NCBI RefSeq assembly: GCF_014529705.1
Contig: NZ_JAANIH010000026.1
Span: 1 to 64,000, forward strand
Length of the DNA: 64,000 nucleotides
DNA from: Bradyrhizobium campsiandrae
Lineage (GTDB): Bacteria; Pseudomonadota; Alphaproteobacteria; Rhizobiales; Xanthobacteraceae
Direction of reading: 5' to 3'
Under the pieces are notes generated by a model. It did not search any database. It was given only the letters and a program-made list of their open reading frames with translations, and was not told where the DNA came from. Numbering within the stretch: position 1 is the stretch's first letter; each line of letters opens with the position of its first letter. The position numbers and the translations under genes were made by a program. Positions 1 through 8,137 of this stretch are shown here, in pieces.

Positions 1-2
1 GT

Positions 3-719
3 GCCTATGGCACGTTCCATCAGCTGCTGGCCAAGAACGACAAGATCGACGCGAAGCTGATCGCGATGTGCACTGCTGCGGTCAGGACGATCCATGCCGC
101 TCCGGATCCGCGCCTTCAGCCCTTTGCCGAGCATCTGACAATGATCGACCAGATCACGGAGGACATCGCAAGGCTGAAGAACCGGCTCGAGAGTTGCCGC
201 GACAGGCGGATTCAAGGGGTTTGGAAGGCGCAGATCGCGCCCCTGGCCAAGTCCAAACGAGCCGAACTCAAGGCGCTGCTGGCGGCAATCCGCAAGCATC
301 CTGATCTGGCCGCACGGCTCGATTTGATCAACAGCGTCGCCGGCTGCGGCCTGCCGACCGCGGTGGCCGTGCTGGTCAGGATGCCCGAGGTCGGCAACGT
401 CACGCGCGAACAGGCCGCAGCGCTCAGCGGGCTTGCGCCCTACGACGATGACAGCGGCAATCGCGTCGGCGACCGTCACATCGAGGGTGGCCGTGAACGC
501 CTGCGCCGGGCGCTCTACACCGCGGCTCTTCCGGCATCCTTCCGCTGGAATCCGCAACTCATGGCCCTGTACGGCCGGCTCATCGCCGCCGGCAAGTGCC
601 ACAAATCCGCGCTGATCGCCTGCGCCAGGAAGCTGGTCGTCATCATCAACGCCGTCGTCGCCCGCGGAACTCCCTGGCTGGCCGAGGTGCCTCAACTCGC
701 CAAGCTGCCCGCCCTCTGA
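3..719 (+). mobile_element. IS110-family transposase, 5'-truncated by window edge
   Basis: The frame is open from the third base of the window, so the N-terminal part lies outside. The visible 238 residues begin with a stretch containing NDKIDA, which matches the end of the DEDD-type catalytic region of IS110/IS1111 transposases. From about residue 110 follows the C-terminal Transposase_20 (IS116/IS110/IS902) domain, with an SVAGCGLPTAVAVL segment, LSGLAPYDDDSGN and a helical end rich in R and A. IS110 elements recombine through a Holliday-junction-like mechanism and usually lack terminal inverted repeats, so the element's right end cannot be placed by eye. The internal ATG at 66 is not the true start. 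Whether the copy is intact cannot be judged from this window. Confidence 0.88.
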
Positions 720-999
720 CCCGCGTTTCTTTGTTCGATCAGGCGACCGTTTCTTCGTCCCGACCTGCCGCCTCAACGACGCCGCGCGCAGCGGCCGTCA
801 AGGCTGGCCGTCGCTCATATCTCCTCACATCTGCTGTCCCCAGGCCACGCCTTGACGGCCGAAAGCGCGGCGTCATGCTCAACGGCAATCGGGGCGGCGC
901 TTTAATGGTTGCTACGATAGCTTGCCCGGCCGATAGACTAGTGAGATCTCGTAGGGTGCGCAAAGGCGCTCCTCGCGCGCCGTGCTCCACCAGAATTCT
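720..999. other. Intergenic flank of the IS110 copy, no gene seen
   Basis: This 280-base stretch separates the transposase stop from the convergent LysR stop. Reading frames through it are short or continue from shadows of neighbouring genes. It must contain the right boundary of the IS110 element, but no terminal repeat or target duplication could be recognised. Its last part carries a degenerate copy of a repeat described at 949-991. Confidence 0.5.
949..991 (+). repeat. Degenerate copy of TCGTAGGGTG interspersed repeat
   Basis: The segment begins TCGTAGGGTGCGCAAAGGCG and ends GCGCCGTGCTCCACC. It resembles the two inverted copies at 35774-35806 and 35830-35867, in which the tail reads GTGCCCACC. 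The two ends of each copy are partly complementary, so an RNA copy would fold. It lies just outside a LysR gene end, as expected for a non-coding interspersed element. Confidence 0.55.
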
Positions 1000-1935
1000 C
1001 TACCCCGCCCTGCCGCCCGTCTTCGGCTTCCGCTTGCAGGTGCCCGGCAGCTTCGCGGCGAGGAAATCGCCGAGCGCCTCGACGCGCGCGGGGCGCGGGC
1101 CGCCGGGTGGAGTCACGAGATGCACCGCGCCTTCGGCCTGCTTCCAGTCTTTCAGAATGACTTCGACCTCACCGGAGGAAATGGCGTCCCCGACGATGAA
1201 TTCAGGCAACTCGGCGATGCCGAGGCCCGCGATCAGCGAGGGCATCACGGCTTCGCCGTTGTTGACGCGAAGCTGGCCACCAGGACGAACGCTGGCCTGC
1301 TCGCCGGCGGAATTGGTGTAGTGCCAGACGTTGGGCGTCGAGAGATAGGCGTAAGCGAAGCATTTGTGCTCGGCCAGATGCATCGGATGCGTCGGCCGGC
1401 CATGCTTCTTCAGATAGGACGGCGCCGCCACGGTGAAGCGCGGCATGGTGAAGAGCCGCCGCGCGATCAGCGAGGAATCCGGCAGCCGTGCGATCCGCAC
1501 CGCCATGTCGAAGCCTTCGCCGATCAGATCAACCGTCGCATCGCTCAAATGAAGGTCGACGGAGACCTCCGGATAGGCCTCGAAGAATTCCGGCAGCAGC
1601 GGCGCCACCGCCTTGTTGCCGAAGGTCATGGGCACCGCGAGCCGCACCAGGCCGCGTGGCGCGACCGATTGCGCCAGCGCCTCGTTCTCGGCCGCCTCGC
1701 CGTCGGCGAGCAGCCGTGTCGCCCGATCGGCGAGCTTGTGGCCGGCGTCGGTCAGCGCGAGGCGCCGCGAGGTGCGGTTGAACAGGCGGGCCCCTAACCG
1801 CTCCTCGAGCCGGGTGATGGCCTTCGACACCGTCGCCTTGGACATCGTGAGCTCGCTCGCAGCTCCCGCAAACGACCGCAACTCCACGACTTTCGCGAAA
1901 ATCGCGAGCGCTTCGAAATCGGGCAGTTTTGCCAT
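1000..1935 (-). CDS. LysR-family transcriptional regulator
   Basis: Predicted 311-residue LysR-type regulator. The N-terminal winged helix-turn-helix spans roughly residues 8-65, with the family pattern AASELTMSKATVSKAITRLE followed by RLGARLFNRTSRRL. The remainder is a LysR_substrate periplasmic-binding-like effector domain. Start: ATG at 1935 (MAKLPDF) is preferred because the LysR alignment normally begins a few residues before the helix-turn-helix and GGATGG lies just upstream; in-frame starts at 1947 and 1968 are possible. It is transcribed away from the SDR-pirin-wrbA operon at 2052, the usual arrangement for a LysR regulator and its target. The inducer is unknown. Confidence 0.9.
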   Translation of the reverse strand: MAKLPDFEALAIFAKVVELRSFAGAASELTMSKATVSKAITRLEERLGARLFNRTSRRLALTDAGHKLADRATRLLADGEAAENEALAQSVAPRGLVRLAVPMTFGNKAVAPLLPEFFEAYPEVSVDLHLSDATVDLIGEGFDMAVRIARLPDSSLIARRLFTMPRFTVAAPSYLKKHGRPTHPMHLAEHKCFAYAYLSTPNVWHYTNSAGEQASVRPGGQLRVNNGEAVMPSLIAGLGIAELPEFIVGDAISSGEVEVILKDWKQAEGAVHLVTPPGGPRPARVEALGDFLAAKLPGTCKRKPKTGGRAG

Positions 1936-1961
1936 GGATCCATCCATACAGTCAATTCTGG

Positions 1962-1976
1962 GAAACAATGTGTTTC
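1962..1976. promoter_or_regulatory. Inverted repeat in LysR/SDR divergent promoter region
   Basis: GAAAC-N5-GTTTC is a perfect 5-bp dyad in the 116-bp region between the divergent starts at 1935 and 2052. Position and size fit an operator for the neighbouring LysR regulator. Assignment as a binding site is inference. Confidence 0.4.
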
Positions 1977-2051
1977 GACAGTTTCTATTTCTATACCACA
2001 GACGGGCGCTTATCCAAGCGTCATCAGAAATTCAGAACTGGAGAAATCCAA

Positions 2052-2804
2052 ATGACCAGGAAGCTCTCAGGCAAGGTTGCCCTCGTGACCGGCGGCTCGC
2101 GCGGCATCGGCGCAGCCTCGGCCCGCGCACTCGCCGACCAAGGCGCCGACATCGCCATCAGCTACGTCGCTTCGCCGGAAAAGGCCGAAGCCGTCGTTGC
2201 CGAATTGAAGGCCCGCGGCGTCAAGGCCCGCGCCTACAAGGCCGACCAGGCTTCGGCCAAGGACGTGACGAAGCTCGTCAACGACGTCGCCAGGGAATTC
2301 GGCCATCTCGACATCCTCGTCAACAATGCCGGTGTCGCCAATGGCGGCGCGATCGACGACGCCAATGCCGACACGGCCGCGCTGGACCGGCAGGATCAGG
2401 TCAACGTGCATGGCGTGATCGCGGCGATCCGCGCCGCCTCGCAGTTGATGGGTGAAGGCGGCCGCATCGTCACCGTCGGCTCGATGCTGGCCAACCGCGC
2501 CTCGTTCCCGGGCCTTGCCGACTACGTCGCCACCAAGGCGGCGGTGGTGGGTTACACCAAGGGCGCGGCGCGCGACCTCGGCCCGCGCGGCATCACCGTG
2601 AATGTGGTGCAGCCCGGCTCGATCGACACCGACATGAACCCGAAGGATGGCGGCGAGTTTGCCGAGACCCAGCGCAAGCAGCACGCGCTGCAGCGGTTCG
2701 GTCGCCCTGAGGAAGTCGCCGCGGGCGTGGTCTTCCTTGCCAGCCCCGAAGCCTCCTTCGTCACCGGCACCGTGCTCAACGTCGACGGCGGGTTTGGCGC
2801 CTAA
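2052..2804 (+). CDS. SDR-family NAD(P)-dependent oxidoreductase
   Basis: A 250-residue classical short-chain dehydrogenase/reductase. The cofactor motif TGGSRGIG is at about residues 14-21, NNAG at about 90, the catalytic Ser in the VTVGSM segment near 145, and YVATK (Tyr-x3-Lys) near 160; the C-terminal segment VTGTVLNVDGGFGA is typical of the FabG/3-oxoacyl reductase-like branch. Start: ATG 2052 follows CTGGAGAAATCCAA, a good ribosome site; the open frame reaches back to 1929 but that extension has no family similarity. First gene of a three-gene operon with pirin and wrbA, divergent from a LysR gene. The substrate is unknown; the neighbours suggest a role in quinone or carbonyl stress. Confidence 0.92.
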   Translation: MTRKLSGKVALVTGGSRGIGAASARALADQGADIAISYVASPEKAEAVVAELKARGVKARAYKADQASAKDVTKLVNDVAREFGHLDILVNNAGVANGGAIDDANADTAALDRQDQVNVHGVIAAIRAASQLMGEGGRIVTVGSMLANRASFPGLADYVATKAAVVGYTKGAARDLGPRGITVNVVQPGSIDTDMNPKDGGEFAETQRKQHALQRFGRPEEVAAGVVFLASPEASFVTGTVLNVDGGFGA

Positions 2805-2836
2805 CGCCAACCCCCTCCAGCAAAGGACACACTCCC

Positions 2837-3535
2837 ATGATCGAACTCAGACCTTTCGACAAACTCGGCGGCGCCGATCACGGCTGGCTGAAGGCAAAAC
2901 ATCATTTCTCCTTCGCCAGTCACTATGACCCGAACAATATGGGCCACGGCGCCTTGCGGGTGTGGAACGACGACGAGATCGCACCGAACACCGGCTTTCC
3001 CGCCCATCCTCACGCCAACATGGAAATCATCACCTATGTGCGCGAAGGCGCGATCACGCACCAGGATAGCCTCGGTAACGAGGGCCGCACCGAAGCAGGC
3101 GACGTACAGGTGATGAGTGCCGGCAGCGGCATTCGCCACTCCGAGTACAATCTCGAGCCGACCAAGACGCGGATCTTCCAGATCTGGATCGAGCCGACGC
3201 TGCGCGGCGGCCAGCCGACCTGGGGCTCGAAGCCGTTCCCGAAAGCGGACCGCTCCGGCAAGCTCGTCACCATCGCGAGCGGCATCGCAGGCGACACCGA
3301 CGCGCTGCCGATCCGCGCCGATGCGCGGGTGCTCGCCACCACGCTGAAGGCCGGCGAGAGCGCGGAGTACGAGCCGCAGCAGGCGCGGCATCTCTACCTC
3401 GTGCCGGCGGCCGGCGCGGTCGAGATCAACGGGGTGCGCGTCAACGCCCGCGACGGCGCCGCGATCCGTGACGAGGACAAACTGAAGATCACGGCGCTCG
3501 AAGATTCCGAGCTCGTGCTCGTCGACGCGGCGTGA
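2837..3535 (+). CDS. Pirin-family bicupin protein (YhhW-like)
   Basis: A 232-residue protein of the pirin family, close in layout to E. coli YhhW, which has quercetin 2,3-dioxygenase activity in vitro. The N-terminal cupin carries the metal ligands: PAHPHANME (two His), THQDS (third His) and GIRHSE (Glu), at about residues 56-106. The C-terminal cupin (from about 150) has no metal motif, as usual. ATG 2837 follows CAAAGGACACACTCCC. It lies 32 bases after the SDR stop and 43 bases before wrbA. Pirin, SDR and WrbA together occur in many proteobacteria as LysR-controlled redox-stress sets. The physiological substrate is not known. Confidence 0.9.
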   Translation: MIELRPFDKLGGADHGWLKAKHHFSFASHYDPNNMGHGALRVWNDDEIAPNTGFPAHPHANMEIITYVREGAITHQDSLGNEGRTEAGDVQVMSAGSGIRHSEYNLEPTKTRIFQIWIEPTLRGGQPTWGSKPFPKADRSGKLVTIASGIAGDTDALPIRADARVLATTLKAGESAEYEPQQARHLYLVPAAGAVEINGVRVNARDGAAIRDEDKLKITALEDSELVLVDAA

Positions 3536-3578
3536 CCCAACGACCGCCAATCACATCAAATCTGAAACGGAGACCATC

Positions 3579-4178
3579 ATGACCAAAGTTCTCGTCCTCT
3601 ATTATTCCGCCTATGGCCATATCGAAGCGATGGCCAATGCCGTCGCTGAAGGTGCGCGCGAAGCCGGCGCCACCGTCGACATCAAGCGGGTGCCTGAGCT
3701 GGTGCCGGCCGAGATTGCCAAGGCCTCCTATTACAAGGTCGATCAGGCCGCACCCGTCGCCAAGATCGAGGACCTCGCCAATTACGACGCGATCATCGTC
3801 GGCACCGGCACGCGCTTCGGCCGCATGGCCTCGCAGATGGCGAACTTCCTCGACCAGGCCGGCGGGCTCTGGGCCAAGGGCGCGCTGCATGGCAAGGTCG
3901 GCGGCGCCTTCACCGCGACCGCGACCCAGCATGGCGGCCAGGAAACGACGCTGTTCTCCATCATCACCAACCTCCTGCATTTCGGCATGGTCGTGGTCGG
4001 CATGAACTATGGCTTCGCCGGCCAGATGAAGCTCGACGAGGTCACCGGCGGCGCGCCCTACGGCGCCACCACCATCACCGGCGGCGACGGCAGCCGCCAG
4101 CCCAGCGCCAACGAACTCGCCGGCGCGCGCTATCAGGGACGCCAGATCGCCGAGACCGCGAAAAAGCTGCACGGTTGA
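3579..4178 (+). CDS. wrbA: NAD(P)H:quinone oxidoreductase WrbA
   Basis: A 199-residue flavodoxin-like protein of the WrbA type (FMN-dependent, two-electron reduction of quinones, tetramer in the cytoplasm). Seen in sequence: LVLYYSAYGHIEAMA phosphate-binding loop at the N-terminus, GTGTRFGRMASQMANFLD near residue 70, FTATATQHGGQE near 105, and the GGAPYGATTI segment near 150, all hallmarks of WrbA. Length equals the family norm. ATG 3579 is preceded by ACGGAGACCATC. It is the last gene of the SDR-pirin-wrbA operon, and a strong hairpin follows 40 bases after the stop. Confidence 0.95.
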   Translation: MTKVLVLYYSAYGHIEAMANAVAEGAREAGATVDIKRVPELVPAEIAKASYYKVDQAAPVAKIEDLANYDAIIVGTGTRFGRMASQMANFLDQAGGLWAKGALHGKVGGAFTATATQHGGQETTLFSIITNLLHFGMVVVGMNYGFAGQMKLDEVTGGAPYGATTITGGDGSRQPSANELAGARYQGRQIAETAKKLHG

Positions 4179-4217
4179 GCCCGGGCACAGCGACAAGCTG
4201 CATGGCTGATGCGACGC

Positions 4218-4247
4218 GGGCGGCATTCTCTCAAGAGAATGCCGCCC
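4218..4247. terminator. Perfect 14-bp hairpin downstream of wrbA
   Basis: GGGCGGCATTCTCT and its exact reverse complement are separated by only two bases (CA). It sits 40 bases after the wrbA stop codon. There is no T-run, so it is not a canonical intrinsic terminator; it may stabilise the 3' end of the operon mRNA or mark a small palindromic element. Confidence 0.45.
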
Positions 4248-4293
4248 CATCTGTCTCGGCAGAAAGGACCGGACTTACGACACGCAGGACCTA

Positions 4294-4348
4294 TTGGACG
4301 CAGGACTCATTGGACGCAGGACTCTTTGGACGCAGGACTCTTTGGACG
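4294..4348 (+). repeat. 16-bp tandem repeat, about 3.4 copies
   Basis: Three consecutive units of TTGGACGCAGGACTC plus one base (A, T, T) occupy 4294-4341, and a partial fourth (TTGGACG) follows to 4348. A decayed unit (ACGCAGGACCTA) precedes at about 4282. The period of 16 is not a multiple of three, which argues against coding use. Confidence 0.85.
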
Positions 4349-4484
4349 TATGGCTTTCGAACTTCTCCTGATCGCGCAGATGATCCGCAGGCCAGCCCAG
4401 GCCCTTGCGCGACGCTGGTACTGCCGCAGCCTGTTTCGCGCTTCGCGCGGCCGGTTTCATTGCGCCGGCTGCACGGGATCGTGA

Positions 4485-5369
4485 TCAGGCCTGCGTGATG
4501 TCGCCGTGGGGCGGGATATTGTCCGCCGGCACAGAGGCGGGCGCGGTTGAGAGCCACCAGCCGTCGCCGGCAAACCAGCAGGTCTCGTCGGGCGCGTCCC
4601 CTCGCCGCAATGACTGCACGCTCTCCCAGCCCGTTGCGAACGCCTCGGCGAGGCGCCGCGCGGTCTCCGAATCCTGGAGTCCCGCACAGCCGATGAACTG
4701 CGCCCGGCTCAGGAATTTGGCCGGCCAGGCCGTCCCCTGCTCCGGGCGCGTGATCATCAACATGCCGCCGAGCATGCCCTCGGGCGCCAGGGGAAATACC
4801 AGGCGGCCGCGGGGCCGCAAGGCCTCAAGCCATTCGCTAGCCGGCTGCGCCGCGCCGGCACAGACATAGATCACGTCGACAGCAGGCAGATCGGGCGCAA
4901 TGCCGGAGCGCTCGCGCAGCTCGACCGTGGCGATGCCCTTCAAATTCTCGCGTGCAAGCCCGGCCAGGCGTTCGTCGATCTCATAGGCATAGACCCGGCC
5001 ATTGAGCCCGGCGAGCTCGGCCAGAATGGCCGTGTAATAGCCGGTGCCCGCGCCGATCTGGAGTACGGTCTCGCCTTCCCTGATGCCGCAGCCGCTGAGC
5101 CAATAAGCGTGCGCGCCGGGCATGCCGATGTTGACGCCGCGCGCCGGATCCAGCGCCAGCAACGTGTTCTGATAGAGAAAGGCGGGATCGTCATCGGGCG
5201 TCGCGACGTAAGCGTGGCCGCCGAGCGTGATCGACCATGGTCCCGGCCCGGCAAACGGTTCGCGCCTGACGTTGCGAAACGCCTGCTCGATGCGCGGGTC
5301 GGTGGTCTTGGCCGCAGCGCAGATCAGCTGCGCAAAGAATGCGCGATATTTGGCTGAACGATCGTCCAT
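4485..5369 (-). CDS. Protein-L-isoaspartate O-methyltransferase-like SAM methyltransferase
   Basis: A 294-residue PCMT-fold protein. The N-terminal segment around IEQAFRNVRREPFAGPG resembles the PCMT substrate-binding start, and SAM motif I is VLQIGAGTGYYTAILAELAG (about residues 102-121), followed by YAYEIDERLA (motif for the ribose-binding acid). At 294 residues it is longer than classical Pcm (about 210), with an added C-terminal domain of unknown role. The family repairs L-isoaspartyl residues, but divergent long members may have other substrates. Start: ATG 5369 follows GGATGGAGACGAC; the frame is open to 5525 without similarity. Convergent with wrbA and isolated from the polysaccharide genes by 79 bases. 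Confidence 0.8.
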   Translation of the reverse strand: MDDRSAKYRAFFAQLICAAAKTTDPRIEQAFRNVRREPFAGPGPWSITLGGHAYVATPDDDPAFLYQNTLLALDPARGVNIGMPGAHAYWLSGCGIREGETVLQIGAGTGYYTAILAELAGLNGRVYAYEIDERLAGLARENLKGIATVELRERSGIAPDLPAVDVIYVCAGAAQPASEWLEALRPRGRLVFPLAPEGMLGGMLMITRPEQGTAWPAKFLSRAQFIGCAGLQDSETARRLAEAFATGWESVQSLRRGDAPDETCWFAGDGWWLSTAPASVPADNIPPHGDITQA

Positions 5370-5448
5370 GTCGTCTCCATCCGAGGCGACGATAGCACAA
5401 TCATTGCGATATTCGAGTGACCCTGCAACCGCGGGCCGTCGGGAGGTT

Positions 5449-6594
5449 CTAGCGCGTGCCCTTGCCCAGCATTCGCGCGGCGAGCGCGGCCAGCCTTGGA
5501 TGGCGGCGCAGGCCCTGCGCGGCATGGTCGCGCAGGACGTAAGGCAGCCCGCGCCAGGACAGCGCGACGCTGGCGTCGGTCAGCGGTACCGGTTCGGCGC
5601 CGAAGCGGCGCTTGTAATCGTGGTTGCCGATGCTGAGATCGAACCGCCGCACGCCCTGTTGGTGCAGCGCCGCCATGGTGCGCTCCGTCACCAGCAGCCC
5701 CGGCGAGCATTTCGCCCACGGCTTGCCGGCATGGCCGATCCGCAGCAGGAAATAGGTCGCGCCATATCTGACGCCGAGCGTGGTAGCGACGATGCCCTCG
5801 TCGCAGACCAGCGCCGAGATCACCGCATAGCCGTCCGCAACGCCCTGGCGGGCCACTTCGCGATAGAAGCGGGCATGGGCTTCGTCGTTGAGGACGAAGC
5901 GCGAGCCGAGCTGCTGCATGCGCTCCTGCTGCTGGACGTCCATGACGTCGAGCAGCTCGTGCGCATGAATCACCTCGGTGGCGATCTCGAATCGCGCGCC
6001 GGCATGGCGGCTGAACACACGCCAGCAGCGCGGCATCTGCATGCGCTTGATCGACGCCAGATAGTGCGCATAGTCGTCGCCGGTCAGCACGAGATTGCCG
6101 TTGAGCGAGGAGGAACCGGAGCGGCCGAGCGACACCAGCGGGTTCATCTTCGCGCCGACATGGGTCGGCATCTTCTTCAGACGAAGCAGGTCGAAGCGGT
6201 CTGGCGAGGCGCGCAGCGCATCGACCAGCGCTGTGCTGATCGCCTGTGCGCCGGCTGCATCGAAATTCGCGTCGCAGGCCAGGATCGGAGCGTTGTTGTC
6301 GGAGACGCCGAGATCGGCAAACTCGACGACACGGATGCCGCGCCTGACGTGGCTGAACATCGGCACCATGGCGATGTCCCTGCCGGTCGCCGCATCGGTG
6401 ATGATGGCGATCAGCGGCGCGACGCCGCGAAAGGCCTCGTACCAGGCATCGAGCCAGTAACCATGCTGAAAGGCGGTGCGATGGCCCGCGTTCAGGCGCA
6501 AGGCCGCCTGTCGCCAGTCACGCAAGAAATCGACCGTGATTCCCAACGTGCTGGACACCCGACCATCTAGTTGCTCGACGCTAAGAAACGCCAT
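5449..6594 (-). CDS. CelD/BcsL-family GNAT-fold acyltransferase
   Basis: A 381-residue protein with the Acetyltransf_6 (BioF2-like, FemAB/CelD) architecture. Seen: an N-terminal half with HGYWLDAWYEAFRG, and a C-terminal GNAT half containing GIVATTLGVRYGATYFLLRIGH and the typical closing motif FDLSIGNHDYKRRFG (about residue 330). Members of this family are common in rhizobial and Acetobacter polysaccharide loci and are thought to acylate sugars or lipid-linked intermediates; the exact activity is not established. It is the first minus-strand gene in a group of three (polymerase 6746, glycosyltransferase 8138), although 151 bases separate it from the polymerase. Confidence 0.82.
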   Translation of the reverse strand: MAFLSVEQLDGRVSSTLGITVDFLRDWRQAALRLNAGHRTAFQHGYWLDAWYEAFRGVAPLIAIITDAATGRDIAMVPMFSHVRRGIRVVEFADLGVSDNNAPILACDANFDAAGAQAISTALVDALRASPDRFDLLRLKKMPTHVGAKMNPLVSLGRSGSSSLNGNLVLTGDDYAHYLASIKRMQMPRCWRVFSRHAGARFEIATEVIHAHELLDVMDVQQQERMQQLGSRFVLNDEAHARFYREVARQGVADGYAVISALVCDEGIVATTLGVRYGATYFLLRIGHAGKPWAKCSPGLLVTERTMAALHQQGVRRFDLSIGNHDYKRRFGAEPVPLTDASVALSWRGLPYVLRDHAAQGLRRHPRLAALAARMLGKGTR

Positions 6595-6745
6595 TCGCTG
6601 GGCATACAGTTACTGAACGTGTCCAGATAGATTATGTTTTGTCGCAGACCACAAGTTACGTCGCTGCTTATCGTTAAGCCGATACCGCCGGGTTTACACG
6701 CAATGTCTGGTGTCCCGATCCGGAACGGGCCACTACGACAAGCTG
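6595..6745. other. Intergenic gap in the polysaccharide cluster
   Basis: A 151-base gap between the polymerase stop and the acyltransferase start. It is AT-richer than its neighbours around 6600-6660 and may carry a promoter for the acyltransferase. No RNA gene or small ORF was recognised. Confidence 0.4.
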
Positions 6746-8098
6746 TCAGCGGTCGGGTTCCATTTGCGCGACGCACTGGAACCTGGCCAGAAAGTGCAGG
6801 CCGGCCACGGCGAGCGCGAACATGAACCAGACCGGGTTCTGCCGCTCGAGCAGGAAGGTCTCGGTCGTCCCAAAATAGAGGCCGAACAGCCAGATGGTCA
6901 GGAACAGCTTGCCCAGCGCATTGCTGTGGTTGTGTGCCTGGGTTTCCTGGAAATTGCGCAGCGGCGCCCAAACGAAGATGAGAACGACCAGTAGCAGGCC
7001 CGGCAGGCCGATGGTGATGGCGAGATCGAGATAGCTGTTGTGGCTGTGGGCGGCCGTCACCGCCCATTCGGAGCCCTTCGCGGTCTGCCGCGCGGTGACA
7101 TCGTCCCAGAACGCCGAATAGCCATGGCCGATGATCGGCTTTTCCGTGACCGCCGCGAGCGCGAAATCCCAAATGTCGGAGCGGCCGGTGAAGGTCGGAT
7201 CGACCGGAAGCGCCCGCGTGATGTTGCCGAGCGCCGGGCTCATGACACTGCCGACCGTCAGCAGGTTCATCAAGATCAGCGGCGCGAAGCAGATGATCCG
7301 CTTCAGCCACAGGCTTCGCGTGACATAGATCAGCGAGGCCAGCGCATAGATGGCAAGACACAGCACCGACGACGTCTTGCCGCCGGTGAAGACCAGGAAG
7401 ATGCCGGCCAGTATGGTAATCGCGGGCCCCATCACGAAGGAGCCGACGGCAGAGAGATAGATGCCGACATAGACCAGAAGGGTCATCACCGGCGAGGCCA
7501 CGTTCTTGTGGCCGAAGCTGCCGCGCCAGTCGCCCGCGAGCAGCGGCTCGCTGATGTCGAGCGAGGTATGGGTCGCATATTGCGGGGCGAGGAAGACGCC
7601 GAGATAGCACAGCGCCAGCAGCATCAGCGCAGCGCCACCAAGGCACAGGTTGAAACTCCGCTGCGTCGGCGGCAGCAACGGCAGGATCACCGCCAGCGAC
7701 GTCACGCTCGCCGCGAGCGCGAAGCGCTGGATCGAGACCTCACGGCTTTCGGACAGAACGACATTGACCAACATCCAGCCGACGAGGCAGAGATGTAGCG
7801 GCGTCACCAGCGTCTTCAGCGAGGTCGCATCGGAGGCGAGCACGAACAGCACGCCGAGCGCGGCGAGCAGGCCGAACGTGACGTAGTTCAGCGCCATGCG
7901 TCCGCCGACGACGTTGGCGACGTCCTCGCTACGCAGGTCGGGGAACGGATCGAGCGTGATCATGACCAGCAGTATGGCCGCCACCATGATCAGGCAACGC
8001 GCCACCTGCACGACGTTGAGCCTGGCAAGCTCGTCACGCAGCGCATGGCCGAGCGAGCGGGCCTCGACGTCGATCATGTCTGCGGCGGTGCGATCCAT
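6746..8098 (-). CDS. O-antigen ligase / ExoQ-like polysaccharide polymerase
   Basis: A 450-residue inner-membrane protein with about ten to twelve hydrophobic segments. It carries the Wzy_C (O-antigen ligase/polymerase) signatures: GSFGHKNVASP near residue 200, FTGRSDIWDFA near 310 and AAHSHNSYLDLAITIGLPG near 355. These three match the ExoQ-type polymerases of rhizobial exopolysaccharide better than the WaaL ligases. Function: joining of lipid-linked repeat units in the periplasm during Wzy-dependent assembly. ATG at 8098. It lies 40 bases after the glycosyltransferase at 8138 and is probably co-transcribed with it. Confidence 0.85.
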   Translation of the reverse strand: MDRTAADMIDVEARSLGHALRDELARLNVVQVARCLIMVAAILLVMITLDPFPDLRSEDVANVVGGRMALNYVTFGLLAALGVLFVLASDATSLKTLVTPLHLCLVGWMLVNVVLSESREVSIQRFALAASVTSLAVILPLLPPTQRSFNLCLGGAALMLLALCYLGVFLAPQYATHTSLDISEPLLAGDWRGSFGHKNVASPVMTLLVYVGIYLSAVGSFVMGPAITILAGIFLVFTGGKTSSVLCLAIYALASLIYVTRSLWLKRIICFAPLILMNLLTVGSVMSPALGNITRALPVDPTFTGRSDIWDFALAAVTEKPIIGHGYSAFWDDVTARQTAKGSEWAVTAAHSHNSYLDLAITIGLPGLLLVVLIFVWAPLRNFQETQAHNHSNALGKLFLTIWLFGLYFGTTETFLLERQNPVWFMFALAVAGLHFLARFQCVAQMEPDR

Positions 8099-8137
8099 GC
8101 CTGAAGGCCTGACGGGACGGAGGGGACCCCTATAGGT

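Larger units (their letters stand above)
4179..4484. other. 306-bp non-coding region with hairpin and tandem repeat
   Basis: This region lies between the convergent wrbA and methyltransferase genes. It holds the hairpin at 4218-4247 and the 16-bp tandem repeat at 4294-4348. Short open frames cross it, but they are built largely of the repeat and have no ribosome site or recognisable family, so they are not called. Confidence 0.6.

Noticed and set aside
4294..4348. Tandem repeat as a CRISPR remnant
   Set aside because: Units follow one another without unique spacers, so it is a simple tandem array.
4175..4498. Short open frames over the tandem repeat
   Set aside because: Built largely of the 16-bp repeat and hairpin, with no ribosome site; the repeat period is not a multiple of three.
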